From positions 1 through 47,816 of the forward strand of contig DAIEIZ010000076.1 in the NCBI GenBank assembly GCA_027351145.1: a DNA stretch of 47,816 bases. The letters run 5' to 3'. This DNA is from Candidatus Moraniibacteriota bacterium (GTDB lineage Bacteria; Patescibacteriota; Minisyncoccia; Moranbacterales; UBA2206). The notes beneath the pieces are model-generated. The model was not told the DNA's origin. It was given only the letters and a program-made list of their open reading frames with translations, and ran no database searches. Positions 8,081 through 15,867 of this stretch are shown piece by piece. The position numbers and the translations under genes are program-made. Within the stretch, counting starts at the first letter, position 1. Each line of letters opens with the position of its first letter.

Positions 8081-9747
8081 AACAGCCCGTCAATCTCCCC
8101 GCTCTCAATCACATCAATCTTTTCCGCCGCAGGCACTTTCGGCAATCCCGGCATAGTCATAATTTCTCCGGCAATCGCCACGATAAATCCGGCACCGTTG
8201 GAAATTCTTAATTCTCGAATATTTAAAATAAAACCCTTTGGTCGTCCTAAAAGTTTTGGATCATCAGAAAAAGAATATTGAGTTTTGGCAATGCAAATTG
8301 GCAACTTGTCCAGCTTATCTTTTTCTAACTTTTCCATTTGTTTTTGCGCTTTAACACTGAACTCCACGCTTTTCGCACCATAAATTTTTTGTGCAATGGT
8401 TTCGATTTTCACTTTAATATGCGATTGCTCGGAATAGAGCACTTTGAAATTTGATTTTTTCCTAGACAAAGTTTCTAAAACTTTCTTTGCCAAATCTTCA
8501 CCACCCGCTCCGCCTTTTTCCCAGACATGCGACAAGGCATAAGCAATGCCCAGTTTTTTCACCATTTGCTCTAAAAATTTTAATTCTTTTTGCGTGTCAC
8601 TCGGAAAAACATTCACAGTGACCACTGCTGACATGCCAAATTTCTTGAGATTCTCAACGTGTTTTTCCAAATTGGCAAAACCTTTTTTAAGATGAATCAG
8701 ACTCGGCATCACTAGCGCTTCCTTTTCCATTCCGCCGGAATATTTAAGCGCCCGTACTGTAGCCACAATCACCACCGCATCCGGCTTTAGTCCGGCGATG
8801 CGGCATTTGATATTAAAAAATTTCTCCGCACCAAGGTCCGCGCCAAAACCGGCTTCGGTGATGAGATAATCTCCCAATTTCAGTCCATAGCGCGTAGCCA
8901 AAATGCTGTTGCAACCATGCGCAATATTAGCAAACGGTCCGCCATGAATGATAGCCGGCGTATGTTCCAGTGTTTGCACCAGATTTGGTTTCAGTGCATC
9001 TTTCAAGATTGCCGTGAGCGCGCCGACCACTTTCAACTCTCGCGCATAAACCGGCTCACCAGAAAAAGTATAGGCAACCAAAATATTTCCCAAACGTTTT
9101 TTAATATCCGCTAAATTTTCACTGAGGCATAGGATTGCCATAATTTCCGAAGCAACGGTAATATTAAAACTTTCTTCCCGTGGCACGCCTTGCGATTTTC
9201 CACCCAAGCCCACAACTGTGTTTCGCAAAGTTCGATCATTCAAATCCATCGCCCGCTTCCAAAGAATTTGTCGCGCGTCAATTTGCAACTCATTGCCTTG
9301 AAAAATATGATTATCAATAATTGCCGAGAGTAAATTATTGGCCGTCGTGATCGCATGCAAATCGCCCGTGAAATGCAAATTAATTTCTTCCATCGGCATC
9401 ACCTGCGAATATCCCCCGCCGGCTGCGCCACCCTTTACCCCCATACACGGCCCGAGTGATGGTTCGCGTAGAGCCAGCATTGTTTTTTCTCCTAATCGAT
9501 TCATCGCCATCGCAAGACCAATCGATGTCGTCGTCTTGCCCTCTCCCGCCGGTGTTGGACTGATTGCTGTCACCAAAATCAACTTTCCATCTTTTTGATT
9601 TTTAATCCGTTCCCACAACTGTGGTTTTAGCTTGGCCTTATGCTCACCGTATAATTCCAGTTCATTTTTAGCAATTCCGATTTTCTCCGCTACACTTTCA
9701 ATTGGTTCAATTTTTGATTCTTTGGCAATTTGAATGTCTGATTTCAT
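8077..9747 (-). CDS. fhs: Formate--tetrahydrofolate ligase
   Basis: Fhs makes 10-formyl-THF from formate, ATP and THF in the cytosol. The 556-residue protein has the typical nucleotide-binding sequence SPTPAGEGKTTTSIGLAMA (about residues 65-83), the REPSLGPCMGVKGGAAGGG loop after it, and the DLHAITTANNL segment. Length matches the family. The gene is convergent with rarA and separated by a 178-bp AT-rich gap from dxs. With folD it gives two consecutive folate steps, which suggests use of exogenous folate and formate, an inference from these genes only. Confidence 0.95.
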   Translation of the reverse strand: MKSDIQIAKESKIEPIESVAEKIGIAKNELELYGEHKAKLKPQLWERIKNQKDGKLILVTAISPTPAGEGKTTTSIGLAMAMNRLGEKTMLALREPSLGPCMGVKGGAAGGGYSQVMPMEEINLHFTGDLHAITTANNLLSAIIDNHIFQGNELQIDARQILWKRAMDLNDRTLRNTVVGLGGKSQGVPREESFNITVASEIMAILCLSENLADIKKRLGNILVAYTFSGEPVYARELKVVGALTAILKDALKPNLVQTLEHTPAIIHGGPFANIAHGCNSILATRYGLKLGDYLITEAGFGADLGAEKFFNIKCRIAGLKPDAVVIVATVRALKYSGGMEKEALVMPSLIHLKKGFANLEKHVENLKKFGMSAVVTVNVFPSDTQKELKFLEQMVKKLGIAYALSHVWEKGGAGGEDLAKKVLETLSRKKSNFKVLYSEQSHIKVKIETIAQKIYGAKSVEFSVKAQKQMEKLEKDKLDKLPICIAKTQYSFSDDPKLLGRPKGFILNIRELRISNGAGFIVAIAGEIMTMPGLPKVPAAEKIDVIESGEIDGLF

Positions 9748-9925
9748 AGATTTATTTCTTATTAATTATTTGATTGTTTTTTACTAATTAAAAAATTGAT
9801 TAGACTTTTTAATTTTTAATGTTTTAAATTTAGTCATTCAAAAATTATTCATAAAATTAAAAAAATGGAAATTAAAAATTCTTATCTTTCTATTTACAGC
9901 CTCACAATAATTGACGATTTGCAGA

Positions 9926-11782
9926 TTACTCCCGAACAAACCCGTTTATTGTTTTCAATATCCCTTCATCATCCAACCCCGCTCCCTCTAAAATTTCCGC
10001 CCGCGTCCCATGTTCCAAAAATCTGTCCGGCAAGCCTAGGTTTCTTATTTTCACATCCGCGTTCTCTCGTGCAAAAAATTCATCCACCGCACTGCCTGCT
10101 CCACCCGCAATCACATTATCCTCAACCGTCACAAAATATTTATGCGTCTTGGCTAATTCACGAAGCAATTCCTCATCAAGCGGTTTTACAAATCGCATAT
10201 CCACCAAAGTTGCCAAAAGCTTCTCGGCCGCATACTTACTCCGCCCAACCATTGTCCCAAACGCTAAAATTGCCACTTTTTTTCCCTCTCTCGCAATTTT
10301 TGCCCGACCAATCTCAATCGGCTGACTTTTTTTTCCGCCACAGCCACAAAGATTAGCACCCTTAGGATAGCGCACTGCCGCCGGTCCCGGATAATCATAA
10401 CCCGCTTCAAGCATTGCATAGCACTCATACTCATCGGATGGTGCCATCACAATAAAATTAGGAATAACGCGCAAAAATGACAAATCAAAACTGCCCGCAT
10501 GCGTCGCTCCGTCCGGTCCAACAATTCCTGCTCGATCAATCACCAAAAGCATGTTCAGATTCTGAAGCGCAATATCATGAATTAATTGATCATAGCCCCT
10601 TTGCAAAAAAGAAGAATAAATCGCTACGACCGGTTTCTTGCCCACCAGAGCCAAACCGGCAGCAAAAGCTAGCGCGTGCTGCTCGGCAATTCCCACATCA
10701 TGATAACGTTTGGGAAATTTCTCACCAAAACCAATCAGGCCAGATCCACTGCCCATCGCCGGAGTAACAGCGTGCAAACTTAAATCTTTTTTTGCCTTCT
10801 CACAAATCCAATTAGCAAAAACATCCGTATAGGCAATATTTTCAACTGAGCCATTTTTTTCCCCGGTCACAGGATCAAAAGGACTTGTTGCATGCAAAGA
10901 AAAAACATCTTTTTCCGCCAGAGCATAACCTTTGCCTTTTTTCGTAATCACATGCAAAAAACGTGGCCCCTTCATTTTTTTCAAATTTTTCAAAACCTCC
11001 AAAAGCGTTTTGGTGTCATGTCCATCAATTGGCCCATAATATTTAAAGCCTAATTCTTCAAACATCGTTCCTGGCGTAATCACACCTCGCGCCTGAATCC
11101 CGGCTTTGTGCACAAACTTTTGCACCGATGGCATTCTCTCCAGAATTTCCAACCCTTTATCACGCAAATTAATATAGGCTGGCGAAGAAATTAGTCGTGT
11201 CAAGTATTTTTCCATCCCGCCCACATTAGGCGAAATTGACATCTTATTATCATTAAGCACAACCAAGATATCCGCCTTAATATCTCCGGCATGATTCAAT
11301 GCTTCAAATGCCATTCCGCCACCAAGCGCACCGTCGCCAATTAATGCAACAATACATGGCGCATTTTTCTTATTCCGATTCGCCACTGCCATTCCTGTTG
11401 CAAGGCTGATTGAAGTGCTGGTGTGTCCAGTATTTGATGTATCATATTCACTTTCTTCTCTTTTTGGAAATGGTGCCAAGCCTCCTTTCTTTCGAATTGT
11501 ATATAGCTGATTTTTTCGTCCAGTCAAAATCTTATGCGCATAAGCTTGATGCCCAACATCCCAAATTAAAAGATCGCGAGGCGCATCAAAAACATAATGC
11601 AAGGCCACAGTCAGCTCCACCACACCTAAATTAGATCCAAAATGTCCCCCACTCTGCGCCACACTTTCAATCAAAAAACTGCGAATCTCCTCGCAAAGCT
11701 TTGGTAATTTTTCCTTGGGAATTCTTTTCAAGTCCCGGGGAAAATTAACCGCATCTAATAATTTTCTAGTTTTCTTCTTCAT
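9926..11782 (-). CDS. dxs: 1-deoxy-D-xylulose-5-phosphate synthase
   Basis: Dxs condenses pyruvate and glyceraldehyde-3-phosphate with thiamine diphosphate, the first step of the MEP isoprenoid route. The 618-residue protein shows GGHFGSNLGVVELT, the ThDP motif GDGALGGGMAFEALNHAG...LNDN (about 148-178), and GIAEQHALAFAAGLA in the pyrimidine-binding domain, with a transketolase C-terminal domain. Its ATG overlaps the TGA of the gene before it (ATGA), so translation is probably coupled. It ends the operon begun by cca. MEP isoprenoids could feed the UbiA-type enzyme at 44.3 kb. Confidence 0.95.
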   Translation of the reverse strand: MKKKTRKLLDAVNFPRDLKRIPKEKLPKLCEEIRSFLIESVAQSGGHFGSNLGVVELTVALHYVFDAPRDLLIWDVGHQAYAHKILTGRKNQLYTIRKKGGLAPFPKREESEYDTSNTGHTSTSISLATGMAVANRNKKNAPCIVALIGDGALGGGMAFEALNHAGDIKADILVVLNDNKMSISPNVGGMEKYLTRLISSPAYINLRDKGLEILERMPSVQKFVHKAGIQARGVITPGTMFEELGFKYYGPIDGHDTKTLLEVLKNLKKMKGPRFLHVITKKGKGYALAEKDVFSLHATSPFDPVTGEKNGSVENIAYTDVFANWICEKAKKDLSLHAVTPAMGSGSGLIGFGEKFPKRYHDVGIAEQHALAFAAGLALVGKKPVVAIYSSFLQRGYDQLIHDIALQNLNMLLVIDRAGIVGPDGATHAGSFDLSFLRVIPNFIVMAPSDEYECYAMLEAGYDYPGPAAVRYPKGANLCGCGGKKSQPIEIGRAKIAREGKKVAILAFGTMVGRSKYAAEKLLATLVDMRFVKPLDEELLRELAKTHKYFVTVEDNVIAGGAGSAVDEFFARENADVKIRNLGLPDRFLEHGTRAEILEGAGLDDEGILKTINGFVRE

Positions 11783-12441
11783 ACAATCCCATCCAAAACA
11801 TGCTCCAGAATTCTTATCACTGTTTTATTTTTTTTCAGTTCCAAAACTTTTGCCATTATTTCATTAACATCAGGGGCTAGTTTGGAAGATTTGCTTAAAA
11901 AAATACTCATTGTTTTCGTAGTTACTTTTTCTTCGATATATTTTGCTAAAATTGCATACCACAAAACAAATGTTTCTCTGCCTATGTCAATATCCAGATT
12001 AACTAATGGCGGATCGCGAAAATAACTCGCTAATTTCTCCCAATTATCATATTCATCATATAAAAGCTCATCTTCCAATAGTTTTGCCGGATGACCGGCT
12101 AATTCAGTGGTTTTTTCTATGGCATAAAACTTTTCCTCATTTAAAATTTCTTCACGCCGCATATCACAATAAAGATGAAATTTCCAGCCAGCTTCAAAAG
12201 AAGTTAACCCGAAAAAATTTAAATTGAGTGGTTCAAACTTAAAATGCGTGTCCTTTCTTTTAATACTCGGCTCGATTCTTCTAATATCAGGAAATACCGT
12301 GCCCAATATAAATTCATCCCGATTAATCTTGTAATTATAGTTTATCCTTTCTTCATCTAAAAAATCCGCATCGGCTTTCCCACTCTCCATTTTATCAAAA
12401 TATTTTTTTGCATAAACAATATGCGCAATCTGTGATGCCAT
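11779..12441 (-). CDS. Unknown His/Asp-rich protein, possible phospholipase C-like fold
   Basis: The open frame reaches 12525, but that would overlap the upstream gene by 73 bp; the internal Met (MASQIAHIVYAKKYF) starts ten bases after the upstream stop and gives 220 residues. Visible conserved-type motifs are SQIAHIVYAKKYF, FILGTVFPDIRR, DTHF and AGWKFHLYCDMRREE. This spacing of His and Asp residues resembles zinc-dependent phospholipase C/S1-P1-type or HD-like hydrolases that begin with a THI..GK segment, but I cannot assign it. It is in the middle of the cca-dxs operon and its stop overlaps the dxs start. Confidence 0.6.
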   Translation of the reverse strand: MASQIAHIVYAKKYFDKMESGKADADFLDEERINYNYKINRDEFILGTVFPDIRRIEPSIKRKDTHFKFEPLNLNFFGLTSFEAGWKFHLYCDMRREEILNEEKFYAIEKTTELAGHPAKLLEDELLYDEYDNWEKLASYFRDPPLVNLDIDIGRETFVLWYAILAKYIEEKVTTKTMSIFLSKSSKLAPDVNEIMAKVLELKKNKTVIRILEHVLDGIV

Positions 12442-12451
12442 TGATTTTGTT

Positions 12452-12925
12452 TTATTTTTTCCAAATTCTAGAAACAGCATGTCCGATATGAATTCCGGAA
12501 GCAAATTGATCAGCTTCTTCGCCACTAGCTCGATAGGCTATTTTACTAATCTCAATTGAATGATCGTTCTCCTTAAAAAATAATTTCTGCTGGCTATTTT
12601 CAATCCACATTTCCACCGGCACAACATTTTTTGCAAAATCGGTTTTTTCCATCTGAAAACCAATTATTTTTTCCTGAAAACACAGTTCTTTTTTAAAATT
12701 GATAATTCTTTGCGCTTCTTTTATGGAAACAAAAAATATTTTTTGCATTATCGGTTGACACGCAACTCTTTCATCGTCTTCTTTTTTAAATCTCCAAGAC
12801 TGTTCATTTTTTGAAACGAAATAAACCGATCCCTTTTCCGTTTCAAAAACTAATTTAAACTTTTCTTTTTCTGCTTTCAGATTTTCCATAAATTCAGATA
12901 TTATTCGCTGCCTGTTTTCTCGCAA
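12452..12925 (-). CDS. Unknown soluble protein, non-ATG start
   Basis: The frame gives 157 residues from a TTG codon five bases after the preceding stop; Met13 (MENLKAEKEKF) is an alternative start at 12889. The product is rich in Lys, Glu and Phe, with FKLVFETEKGSVYFVSKNEQ (a beta-rich start) and EEADQFASGIHIGHAVSRI near the end. No membrane segment or signal is seen. It belongs to the five-gene run cca, small ORF, this gene, the next unknown gene and dxs. I do not recognise the family. Confidence 0.6.
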   Translation of the reverse strand: MRENRQRIISEFMENLKAEKEKFKLVFETEKGSVYFVSKNEQSWRFKKEDDERVACQPIMQKIFFVSIKEAQRIINFKKELCFQEKIIGFQMEKTDFAKNVVPVEMWIENSQQKLFFKENDHSIEISKIAYRASGEEADQFASGIHIGHAVSRIWKK

Positions 12926-12930
12926 TTCTT

Positions 12931-13059
12931 TTATGCTCGCACTTTTTTATCCAGGTCATCTTCAGTTTGATCAATTTTATCCAGCAAATTTTTCCTAAAA
13001 TCAGTCAGACTAAATTCTTTTAGTTTGTTTTCTCTATTACCAAGCAGCGCCTTTTCCAT
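12931..13059 (-). CDS. Small ORF, 42 residues, unknown
   Basis: An ATG frame of 42 codons begins 20 bases after the cca stop and ends five bases before the next gene. The peptide starts MEKALLGNRENKLKEF and has a strongly charged, amphipathic second half (KIDQTEDDLDKKVRA). Tight packing between two genes of the same operon and typical amino acid content support it, but it has no recognised relative. It may be a short independent protein, or an N-terminal piece of the next gene separated by a frameshift. Confidence 0.45.
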   Translation of the reverse strand: MEKALLGNRENKLKEFSLTDFRKNLLDKIDQTEDDLDKKVRA

Positions 13060-13079
13060 AAATTTATAAGCAATCTTTA

Positions 13080-14573
13080 TTATGAAACTTTGTGTTTTTT
13101 CTTAATCAGATTCTCTTCTTTTTTTTGTTCATTTTTAATTTTATCCTCCGCCATCCTGCACAAATCTTCCACATTGCTTTTTACCAACTCCTTCGCCAGC
13201 TTAATTAGTTTTTCCTTGTCATTAAGCATCGGATCATCAATCACTTGCGAAAGTAAAATTGCCAAAATTGCTCCGATTTTCGGTCCCGGCTCAACACCTA
13301 ACTCTTTCATTAAATCATTGCCATTTAATTTCAGTTGTTTCACGGAAATTGGATCGTGCGAAACTTTCTCCACCATAAATTTAAAATGGCGCAGTTTATA
13401 CGGAATAGCTTTTGGCACACCACTTCCCAATCTGTCCGCAATCCTAACATCAATTAAATCATTAATATTTTCCAGCCCGATTTTTTGCACCACTCTGCGC
13501 ACTCCAGCTTCACCGACTTCATCAACGTTATAGTAAAACATGTGATTGCGAACTAAGAGTGTCGCCCTATCAATCACGCACCGCGAAAAACGCAAACGCT
13601 CAAGAATATTTTTCACTATTTGTTCTCCAATATATTCATGATTATAAAAAGTGGCATTTTCACCATCCCCTCTTTTTGATTTTGGTTTTCCTACATCATG
13701 AAGCAACGCTGCCAAACGCACCTCTAATTTTTCCGAGGGACATTTTTCCAAAGACGCCACAAGATGTTTGTAAACTGTATTATATGGACCATAATAATGA
13801 TGATGACTTTGCATTACATCCATTCCACTTTCAATTTCCGGTAAAATGATTTTCAAAACTCCCGCTTTCTGCAACAGTTCAATTCCTTGTGCCGGTGTTG
13901 GCGATAAAATAATTTTAACTAATTCATCGCGAATCCGCTCCGGTGAAATATGTTTTAAATTATTGGCATTTTTTTGAATTGCCAAAAATGTTTTTTCTTC
14001 AATCGCGAAACCAAGCGTTACTGAAAAACGAATTGCCCGCATCATGCGTAATGCGTCTTCATTAAAACGCTCATCGGCATCACCCACAGCTCTAATCAAT
14101 TTATTCTCCAAGTCCTTTTGCCCATAATATAAATCAATAATTTCAAGCTCATTATTTTTACCCACTTTTAAAACAAGAGCGTTAACAGTAAAATCACGCC
14201 TAGACAAATCTTCTGAAAGAGTCTTTGCAAACTTCACTTCATCCGGATGCCTCTTATCAGAATATTTCGACTCAATTCGATATGTTGTCACCTCAACCAC
14301 CTCCGTGATCTCTTTTCTATCCGCATTCTGATTTCTAATTTTTATTCCCACGGTTCCAAACTCATTTTCATAGACACTGTCCCAAAAAAGCTTCTGCACT
14401 TCTTCCGGCTTGGCATTAGTGGTTACATCCCAATCTTTCGGCTCAATTCCCAACAACAAATCTCGCACGCAACCACCCACAATATACGCCTCAAATCCTG
14501 CACTTTCCAACCCTTCCACTACTAAAAGAATGTGGGGAGGTATGTCAAATTTAACCAACTTTGCCTTTTTCAT
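13080..14573 (-). CDS. cca: CCA tRNA nucleotidyltransferase with HD domain
   Basis: The enzyme adds CCA to tRNA 3' ends. It has the class II polymerase-beta head YIVGGCVRDLLLGIEPKDWD with the metal-binding DWD, the RRDFTVNAL motif, and an HD domain (LAALLHDVGKPKSK) followed by a long C-terminal region, 497 residues in total. The open frame extends 14 codons upstream, but Met15 (MKKAKLVKFDIPPH) lies seven bases after an extended -10 box, which suggests a leaderless start. Since ten of the twelve tRNAs here lack an encoded CCA, this gene should be essential. It heads the operon that ends with dxs and is divergent from the MBL hydrolase. Confidence 0.93.
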   Translation of the reverse strand: MKKAKLVKFDIPPHILLVVEGLESAGFEAYIVGGCVRDLLLGIEPKDWDVTTNAKPEEVQKLFWDSVYENEFGTVGIKIRNQNADRKEITEVVEVTTYRIESKYSDKRHPDEVKFAKTLSEDLSRRDFTVNALVLKVGKNNELEIIDLYYGQKDLENKLIRAVGDADERFNEDALRMMRAIRFSVTLGFAIEEKTFLAIQKNANNLKHISPERIRDELVKIILSPTPAQGIELLQKAGVLKIILPEIESGMDVMQSHHHYYGPYNTVYKHLVASLEKCPSEKLEVRLAALLHDVGKPKSKRGDGENATFYNHEYIGEQIVKNILERLRFSRCVIDRATLLVRNHMFYYNVDEVGEAGVRRVVQKIGLENINDLIDVRIADRLGSGVPKAIPYKLRHFKFMVEKVSHDPISVKQLKLNGNDLMKELGVEPGPKIGAILAILLSQVIDDPMLNDKEKLIKLAKELVKSNVEDLCRMAEDKIKNEQKKEENLIKKKHKVS

Positions 14574-14580
14574 ACTAACC

Positions 14581-14589
14581 ATTCTAGCA
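14581..14589 (-). promoter_or_regulatory. Extended -10 promoter of cca, predicted leaderless
   Basis: On minus, TGC-TAGAAT followed by seven bases and the ATG of the chosen start. Confidence 0.6.
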
Positions 14590-14737
14590 AAAATCCAAAA
14601 AATTAGCGAATACAAAAAAGATACGCCAATCTCGACAGCCTTTTCCTCTCATGCTAATATATATAGGCAAACTGGACTTAGTCTGGATTTTGCGTGTTTT
14701 TGCATAAAATATTTACTAATTTCTATCCCAAAAACCT

Positions 14738-15397
14738 ATGAATATTCAATATTATGGTCATTCTTGTTTTAAGATATCTCTGAAACCAGCTGGTCGAGGT
14801 CAAGACGAAATTGTGCTTTTTATCGATCCTTTCGACAAGTCAATTGGTCTGCGGCCACCGCAAGGACAAGCCGATTTTGTCTTGGTTTCACACAATCATT
14901 CTGATCATAATAATATCGAAGCACTAAAAGGAGAACCCCGCGTCATTGATTTACCTGGAGAATATTCAGTTAAGGGCGTTAATGTGATCGGAATTCCCTC
15001 CTATCATGACAATACACAAGGCATTGAACGAGGCTCAAATACAATATTTGTAATTGACGGTGAAGAAATAAAACTATGTCATCTTGGTGATCTTGGTACT
15101 GATCTCGATGAAAAACAGCTAGAAAAAATTGGCACAGTCAATATTCTTTTTGTCCCAATCGGCGGCAAATATACTCTCGACTACAAAAAAGCCATCGAAA
15201 CCATCAAGAAAATTGAGCCAAATATCATTATTCCGATACACTTCAAATTAAAAGGAACGACTGTTGATATTGACGATGAAAGCAAATTTTGTCTGGAAAT
15301 GGGTTATTGCATCAAGGAAAGACCATCAAAATTGAATCTGAAAAGCAAAGATCTGGAAGGAAAGAATATGGAAATTGTCGTAATGGGCATTGAATAA
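14738..15397 (+). CDS. Metallo-beta-lactamase-fold hydrolase (UlaG-like)
   Basis: The 219-residue protein has the zinc-binding HNHSDHNN motif near residues 55-62, an upstream HSCFKI start, later GIPSYHD and HLGDLG, and a C-terminal IIPIHFK with the last metal-ligand His. This layout matches the small UlaG-like (YcbJ/metal-dependent hydrolase) group of the MBL fold, which cleaves phosphodiester or lactone bonds; the substrate is unknown. It begins the plus-strand block and is followed after 11 bp by a membrane-anchored protein and then gyrA. No Shine-Dalgarno is present. Confidence 0.85.
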   Translation: MNIQYYGHSCFKISLKPAGRGQDEIVLFIDPFDKSIGLRPPQGQADFVLVSHNHSDHNNIEALKGEPRVIDLPGEYSVKGVNVIGIPSYHDNTQGIERGSNTIFVIDGEEIKLCHLGDLGTDLDEKQLEKIGTVNILFVPIGGKYTLDYKKAIETIKKIEPNIIIPIHFKLKGTTVDIDDESKFCLEMGYCIKERPSKLNLKSKDLEGKNMEIVVMGIE

Positions 15398-15408
15398 GCC
15401 CCAAAACA

Positions 15409-15843
15409 ATGAACCTGCAAAGAAAACTGGAAGAAATCCGACGAAAGCCGGAACATATTAAGTTGCGCTACACCTATATTGCTGTGGGCATTTCAATGTT
15501 TTTTATTCTTCTTTTATGGTTCTTTTCGATAGCAGATACAATCAATAAATCAAAAAATGCGCAAACAGAAAATGCATTTCAAGATTTGCAAGTTCAAAAG
15601 AAGTCGCTAAAAGATGCCACCACTGAAATCACAAAATCTCTTAACGATCTAAATTCAAACTTGCAAAAAACCACCTCGGATACGACGCAAACAACACCCG
15701 ACAATACCAACCAGACATTGCCAAGCGATATTCAAACAGCTCCATCAAGCACCACGCCAACAACAAATGATACCCAAGCATTACCAGACAAAAACAGGCC
15801 TACAACCAATAATATGCCTAGCAGCCCGCCATCGCATCGATAA
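15409..15843 (+). CDS. Single-pass membrane protein with Thr/Pro/Gln-rich tail
   Basis: The 144-residue product has a basic N-terminus (RKLEEIRRKPEHIKLRY), one membrane segment at about 24-42, a short coiled-coil-like region around 55-85, and a low-complexity tail rich in Thr, Pro, Gln and Asn. Topology suggests N-inside with the tail outside. No domain is recognised. It is 11 bp after the MBL gene and 24 bp before gyrA, so probably co-transcribed with both. Confidence 0.7.
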   Translation: MNLQRKLEEIRRKPEHIKLRYTYIAVGISMFFILLLWFFSIADTINKSKNAQTENAFQDLQVQKKSLKDATTEITKSLNDLNSNLQKTTSDTTQTTPDNTNQTLPSDIQTAPSSTTPTTNDTQALPDKNRPTTNNMPSSPPSHR

Positions 15844-15867
15844 TAATCAATTTTAGAACAAACCCCT

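Noticed and set aside
9865..10356. 163-codon plus-strand ORF opposite dxs
   Set aside because: It is antisense to the conserved end of dxs and Pro/His/Ser-rich, a typical shadow frame.
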